Part shown: positions 59,420-64,000 of the stretch, in pieces
Layout of the letters: each line of letters begins with the position of its first letter
How positions within the stretch are numbered: position 1 is the first letter of the stretch
DNA from: Linnemannia elongata
Taxonomy: Eukaryota; Mortierellomycota; Mortierellomycetes; Mortierellales; Mortierellaceae
Direction of reading: 5' to 3'
DNA: 64,000 bases
Assembly (NCBI GenBank): GCA_036320915.1
Contig: JAXBDG010000017.1
Span: 1,116,001-1,180,000, forward strand
Position numbers and translations under genes: made by a program
Notes under the pieces: generated by a model
The model's input: only the letters and a program-made list of their open reading frames with translations
Told to the model about the DNA's origin: nothing
The model's database searches: none

Positions 59420-60478
59420 TCACCAACAAGACCCTGACCCTGACCCTGACCCTGACCCTGGTCCTGATCCTGATCCTTGTCCGCCACGATAAGCGGCCGC
59501 ATTGGCCTGTTGATGCTGTTGCCACCGCTCCTGGGCCAACTGCATCTGTCGCCGGCGCTGGTACCGCTCATAGAGGATCATTTGACGTTCGAATTCTATC
59601 CTCCTTTGTTCATCCACGTCCATGTCTTGTAGAGGATAGTGTTTCCTGATTGTTTCCTCCTCGGATTCGTCGGAAGAGGATTCTGCGTCAGTGGGGGTGG
59701 AACTAGCATCGCTCGGACTGGGGCTAGACTCGGTAGACGGGTAGATGGATTGAGGCGAGTAGGAAGATCCTCGGAGTTGGAGGGCGTTGGCGAACATCAT
59801 TTCTTGGAAACTTGGACGACGCGGTTGTTGATATTGCTGTGGTTGTTGTGATTGTGTCTGTTGGACTTGCTGTTGCTGATGTTGGGATGGCTGAGGCTGA
59901 GGATGGGGCTGTGGCATGGGCTGAGGCATCTGTGATTGAGGAGTGGACGACTGAGAAGGTCGTCGCTGCTGTTGTTGTTGTGAATAATAGCTGTACAGCG
60001 GGCTGGGTCGTGTATATGCCGCTGTTGTTGTGGGTTGGTCTTGAGTAATTAATGTTCTCCTGTCATAGGTCAAATCTTGAGGGTGGATATGCTGTTGTTG
60101 TCGTTGTTGTTGATGTTGTTGCCTGTGGAGTATCTCAGGCTCAGAAGCACGCTGCTGTAGCTGTTGAACTTGTTGCTGATGGTAATAAAAAGGCTGGTAC
60201 TGTTGCAAGTTCGACACTGGCGATGATGAAGACAGGGTATGTGACTGAACTTGAGGAGCGAGACGGCGATGTGGGTGGCGAGGTGGTAGGGCTGGCGGCG
60301 GAGATGTCGATCTTCCTCCGTTGACAGTAGTAGTATTAAAGGAGGAAGAGGAAGAGGAGTAGGAGGATGGGGGGATGGTGGCGAATTGGCAGGGATGGTT
60401 GTTGGAGGTTTCGACTGGGTAGGTCATTGGGAGGATCTGATCGTCCTCTGCCATATCGAGGAACACTGGAATTCCCAT
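59420..60478 (-). CDS. Gln-rich low-complexity protein
   Basis: Single open frame of 352 aa from ATG 60478 (MGIPVFLDMAEDDQILPMTY). Residues ~30-75 are Ser/Pro-rich; ~90-235 are dominated by Gln with Pro, His and Tyr (prion-like composition). Residues ~235-340 contain a more ordered RRPSFQEMMFANALQLRGSS, an acidic Ser block (DAESSSDESEEETIRKHYPL) and a helical, charged DVDEQRRIEFERQMILYERY. It ends in Gly-Ser repeats and a final CW. Frame length, absence of stops and the ordered blocks support a real gene; composition suggests a transcription or RNA-granule type regulator, but no domain is recognised. Confidence 0.65.
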   Translation of the reverse strand: MGIPVFLDMAEDDQILPMTYPVETSNNHPCQFATIPPSSYSSSSSSFNTTTVNGGRSTSPPPALPPRHPHRRLAPQVQSHTLSSSSPVSNLQQYQPFYYHQQQVQQLQQRASEPEILHRQQHQQQRQQQHIHPQDLTYDRRTLITQDQPTTTAAYTRPSPLYSYYSQQQQQRRPSQSSTPQSQMPQPMPQPHPQPQPSQHQQQQVQQTQSQQPQQYQQPRRPSFQEMMFANALQLRGSSYSPQSIYPSTESSPSPSDASSTPTDAESSSDESEEETIRKHYPLQDMDVDEQRRIEFERQMILYERYQRRRQMQLAQERWQQHQQANAAAYRGGQGSGSGPGSGSGSGSGSCW

Positions 60479-63400
60479 GGTTGGAATTGTTGTTGGTGGT
60501 GGCGGGTTGTTTGTTGAAACAAGGTTTGCGGGTGAGAGAAGAGGGGTCTCTGGTAGGGAGGAAAAGAGAGAGAAAGAGTGACACAGACAAGATGAAGGTA
60601 GATAGCCTGATAAAAGAAGGGTTTGAAGGATTGCTTGCTGGCTTGCTTTGCTTGAAGGTGGATAGGTTCTTGTCTAGGGTAGACGTAAAGCAGAATTAAA
60701 TGCGGTGAAGAAAAAAAGAAGAAAGAAAGTGCAAAGGGCCACTTTATATAGGATCCGAGTTGTTCCCTCCTCAGTTCAGAGCAAGAGGTGGTTTGATGTA
60801 AAAAAGAAAGGGAAAAGAGGAAGGGGTAAAGAGGGGGTAGGTGCGGATTGGACAGGATGGGGATAAATAGCCTATGGTGGTTCAGAGTTCAAACAAAAGA
60901 AACCAACAAGGGGCTGGCGAGCAAAGCGATGGACAAAAGACACCTCCTTGAGCATTGGGAAGGAAAGGAAAGGAGAGAGAAGGGGGTAAGTCCGCGGATG
61001 GAACTGTAATGCTTGCATTGAGGGACAGACAACAAACACTTGTATTCTTGCACGCAAACAGACAGCCAACAAAGAACAGACAACACACGGACATTCAACT
61101 GTCAATGCAAAAAAAAAAAAAAGTAAAAGCATCCCATGCAAAAAAGCAAAATTAAAACAACAAAGCAACGACCATGGCCAATTCGATGGCGAGAGAAACG
61201 ATACAAATCGTGAAAGTGGACACCCATGCCCCTTCCCCTCCCTCCGCTTTTATGTAGGATCACCGAACAACAGTAACAACAGCAAAAAAACAAACAAATA
61301 CAAACAAAACTAACAACAGGCAGAACAAGGGTAGCCCCTTTCGTCCTCATCCCCGATCCATCCCCATGGTTCCCTTCCTTCCTTGTTTACACCCCCTTTG
61401 CTTGTCACTTTCTCAATCTTGTCCCTTCTCATTGCACCTCCCTTCGCCATTCTTTTTCCAATGTTCCTGCATGCTATTGTTTCGTGTTGCCCTTTCTCGC
61501 CTCTCCCTTTCGTTGCCACACCTCGTTCGACTCTTTCCTGACGCTAGATTTATTGTTTGCTGGATAGGTGAATGGGAATGAGGGGAGGGGTGTGTGTGTG
61601 TTTATTGACAACGTCCAGGTTGTTTTATTTCCGCAAATGCCAATTCGTTGGCTAGTTAGTTAGGCTAGTAAAGTAGGGAGAAGGGTGCAGAGGGAAGGAA
61701 AGGAAAGGAGAGAGGTAAGTAGCCTTCGATTCTGACCCCCATTTTTTCTTCATCCTTTCATGATCAATAACTGTTCGTGAAGAATGAACGAAAGTGAACA
61801 AAAACAGCATTTTTCAATTGCTCATGCAGCCATAGAAGTAAGAGAGCGAGGAGAAAGAGAAAGAGAAGAGAAGGGGTAAGAGCGGATCGTGTTTTGGTAT
61901 TGACTTAAGCTGGATCTGACTCAACCATGGAAGATAAAGAATCACTATGAAAATATGCCTTGGTTGAGGTTTAGGCATTGCAGAAGACAGCTAATGTGAA
62001 AAATGTCTTTGATTCTCTAATGGCGGCAACAGTGTGGAGTAGGACAAATACATAAACAAACTGTTCCATCTTGCAACATGGAGCGTTGGATGATGGTTTC
62101 GATAGGAGTTTTAACCGTTGTTCTTTTACCATTATTGCTTGCTTGTTGTTGTTTGCCACAGATGTTTCTTCTTGGTAAATGCGGCGTGCAGACCAAGGCA
62201 TGGATGACAAAAACAAACCCCCCTTTGAGATATCAAAACAGTGCACAACAAGAAGCAGGAAAAAGGAGGCTAAGTATCCGACAGGAATCAACAATGAACA
62301 AGGAAGTTGAGACAATTGACATGCTTGTACAAAAGAACATTATGGATAGCGATGACAAAAAAGAAGGCTAGAGAGTGAGAGATGTGCCATGGTTCGAGTG
62401 CAAGGAGCCTAGGATGGGCACCCTTGCTGTCGCGTGTTGTACTCTTTCCATACCTTGCCTTTTGTTTGGCCCTATGCCATGTGCTAGGGAAGGTATCGAG
62501 GGAGTTAGGAGAATCGGTACTTTTGAGAAAGTGTCGATAGCACTTGGGGAATACTATGTACCAGACAGACGCACCAAGTAAATGATACAGTTGCAAAGAG
62601 GAGGATGCGCCGCTGTAATGAAGGTGGTGTGGATGTTGACGTCACTCAAACCATTTTCTTTGAACTTTTGCTATCATTTGCTAATGGGGAGGTTCTTTGC
62701 TATTAGCTCAGGAAGGATTCTATAGCAGAGTCGAGAGCTATATGAGCAGCAATTGTGAGAAGGGGAAGGGGGGGGGGACCAAAGCTGGTAATGGATATGA
62801 AAGGGACAAAAAAGGAGGTAGAGAACGACAGGAAGAAAGAGAAAGAGAGAGAGAGAGAGAAAGAAAGACAGCGTTCAATGAAAAGAAGTGACGGATGCGA
62901 GCTGACGTGCGTGGAAGTGTAGATGGCGAAGAGGGCATGGTATCCGACCGGCCACCGTTTATCTTTGTCCTACTAGTGCGAATTGCGCTGCCATGGGTCA
63001 TATTCTCGTGTATGGTATAAGCCTATCTTTACAACAACGACAAAAGAACAAAGTGAGGAGGAGGATGATTCGTCAGACCGGGCCGGGATGGGCATAGGTC
63101 ACACGGACAGACAGCACATCCCGTCGTCCGTCCCTTTTTCTTCCTCATTTCTCATTTTTCTTTTTCGTCTTTCGCCCAATGTGCCCCATTGGAGCGAAGG
63201 CCCCTCCAGCGAATCATTTTTGATGTGATGATTACAACCTGTCCATTTATGGTTTGAATCAAACAATGGACATCACTTATGAATGAACTTGGTATGGTGA
63301 CTCCAGGAACACATTTCCACCCTTCCAACATATATGAAGTAGTCTCCTACATACTGCAAGTCTTCGAGTACTACGGTGCTTGTACTCACTTGACCCCAGC

Positions 63401-63786
63401 TTCGTTCATTGTTGAACACTTCCTTCCTTCCTCCCTTCCTCCCTTCCTCCCTTCCTCACCTTCTTTGCTCTCCTTTGTGCGGGGACTGGATCCACACCGC
63501 AGCCAATTTCCAATCTCAGCTCTTCTTTAAAAGCCCTTGTCAATTTCTTCTTTTTTTTGCCTTCTTTTCTTACAACACTCATTCACAACTCCTCATTTCA
63601 TTCCCTTTTCTTCAGTCATCCTCCCTACTCCTCCCTCTTCTCCTTCTCATTCCTCTTCTCCCGTCGTCTTCCTTCATTTTAATTTTTTTCTATTTTATTA
63701 TTCCTCTTGTTAAGTTCAACAACAAAACAAAAAAAAACACAACTTCAGATCATCGCTAATAACCAAGAACCAAGCCAAGTCAAGCT
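60479..63786. other. Long divergent intergenic region
   Basis: About 3.3 kb between divergent genes. It holds many short purine-rich or pyrimidine-rich frames, a TTCCTCCC repeat at about 63420-63455, and a TTTAAAAG TATA-like site near 63525, about 260 nt before the protease-like gene. One small membrane-type ORF at 62078-62371 is listed separately. Confidence 0.4.
62078..62371 (+). CDS. Possible small membrane protein, 97 aa
   Basis: ATG in fair context (GCAACATGG). The first 30 residues are a hydrophobic helix (MVSIGVLTVVLLPLLLACCC) followed by a charged, soluble tail (KRRLSIRQESTMNKEVETID). An overlapping minus-strand ORF is of similar size, so this rests only on composition. No family recognised. 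Confidence 0.2.
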   Translation: MERWMMVSIGVLTVVLLPLLLACCCLPQMFLLGKCGVQTKAWMTKTNPPLRYQNSAQQEAGKRRLSIRQESTMNKEVETIDMLVQKNIMDSDDKKEG

Positions 63787-64000
63787 ATGAAGTTCTCAAA
63801 GACTCAATCGTACTCGCTCTTCGCTGCAGTGCTCGCTGTCGCATCCGCCCACCGTGCCACCGTCCAGCCCTTCGGTCCTGAACTCGCCCAGAAGGAATTC
63901 CACACTCCTTCGTCCCTTTCTGAGAGCAACAACTTTGGCATCTACAATGACAACCATGCCTACTTCACCGGCTCTGCCTCCAACCCTGAGCGGGTTGCTT
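63787..64000 (+). CDS. Secreted protein, probably fungalysin-type (M36) metallopeptidase, 5' end only
   Basis: ATG 63787 opens a frame that runs off the right edge (71 complete codons). MKFSKTQSYSLFAAVLAVAS is a clear signal peptide. The following AHRATVQPFGPELAQKEFHT and NPERVA resemble, from memory, the start of the FTP propeptide of fungal extracellular M36 metallopeptidases. The HEXXH catalytic domain would lie outside the window. Third codon positions are strongly C-biased (ATC, GTC, ACC, AAC), as in the highly expressed eIF5A gene. The upstream 300 nt is pyrimidine-rich on the coding strand. Confidence 0.5.
   Translation, partial: MKFSKTQSYSLFAAVLAVASAHRATVQPFGPELAQKEFHTPSSLSESNNFGIYNDNHAYFTGSASNPERVA

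Noticed and set aside
59431..59470. Telomere-like CCCTGA repeats
   Set aside because: They are the in-frame Gly-Ser codons at the end of the Gln-rich protein and differ from the fungal CCCTAA telomere unit.

Overview
This looks like a window of nuclear DNA from a filamentous fungus, most likely an early-diverging zygomycete-type lineage such as Mortierellomycotina. That placement is inferred from gene content and style. Genes are rich in short introns (mostly about 80-170 nt, with GTAAGT-like donors). Long pyrimidine-rich leaders sit upstream of start codons on the coding strand. Poly-T and other simple repeats are abundant between genes. The proteins are eukaryotic: AP-3 beta, eIF5A, a PIAS/Siz SUMO ligase, Bud22, PDAP1, Sly1 and the GPI inositol deacylase Bst1. 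I saw no rRNA, tRNA, CRISPR array or intact transposon.

Layout. 1-763: first exons of a mitochondrial carrier (minus strand, runs off the left edge). 1439-4980: AP-3 beta (minus). 6528-7156: eIF5A (plus). 8793-12357: a large myristoylation-type leucine-rich-repeat (LRR) protein (minus). 12358-16253: gene-poor, simple repeats. 16254-17956: a BMP/PnrA-like secreted protein with a hydrophobic C-terminal anchor (minus). 18756-23838: PIAS/Siz-type SUMO E3, apparently with a long His/Ser-rich tail (minus). 24770-31656: Bud22-like, PDAP1-like and Sly1, all minus, tightly packed. 33085-33855: a decayed gene. 33930-41830: a tandem triplication of 2.4-2.9 kb units. Each unit carries one gene for a small secreted eight-cysteine protein behind a TATA box placed 110-111 nt before the ATG, plus decayed coding relics. 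41932-43800: a coiled-coil protein with one membrane segment (plus). 44036-46729: a second LRR protein that shares a C-terminal cysteine module with the first (minus). 47248-51188: Bst1/PGAP1 (minus). 51739-52143: a small 82-aa protein (minus). 52144-59419: 7 kb with no confident gene. 59420-60478: a Gln-rich low-complexity protein (minus). 63787-64000: start of a secreted protein, probably a fungalysin-type (M36) protease (plus, runs off the right edge).

Functionally, several housekeeping genes serve the endomembrane system: AP-3 (Golgi/endosome to vacuole), Sly1 (ER-Golgi SNARE control) and Bst1 (GPI remodelling in the ER). They are not an operon, and each has its own promoter space. The accessory part is the triplicated secreted-protein cluster and the anchored PnrA-like protein. 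All exon junctions were derived by hand from reading-frame continuity and splice signals. They are consistent in phase, but individual boundaries may be off by a base or so.
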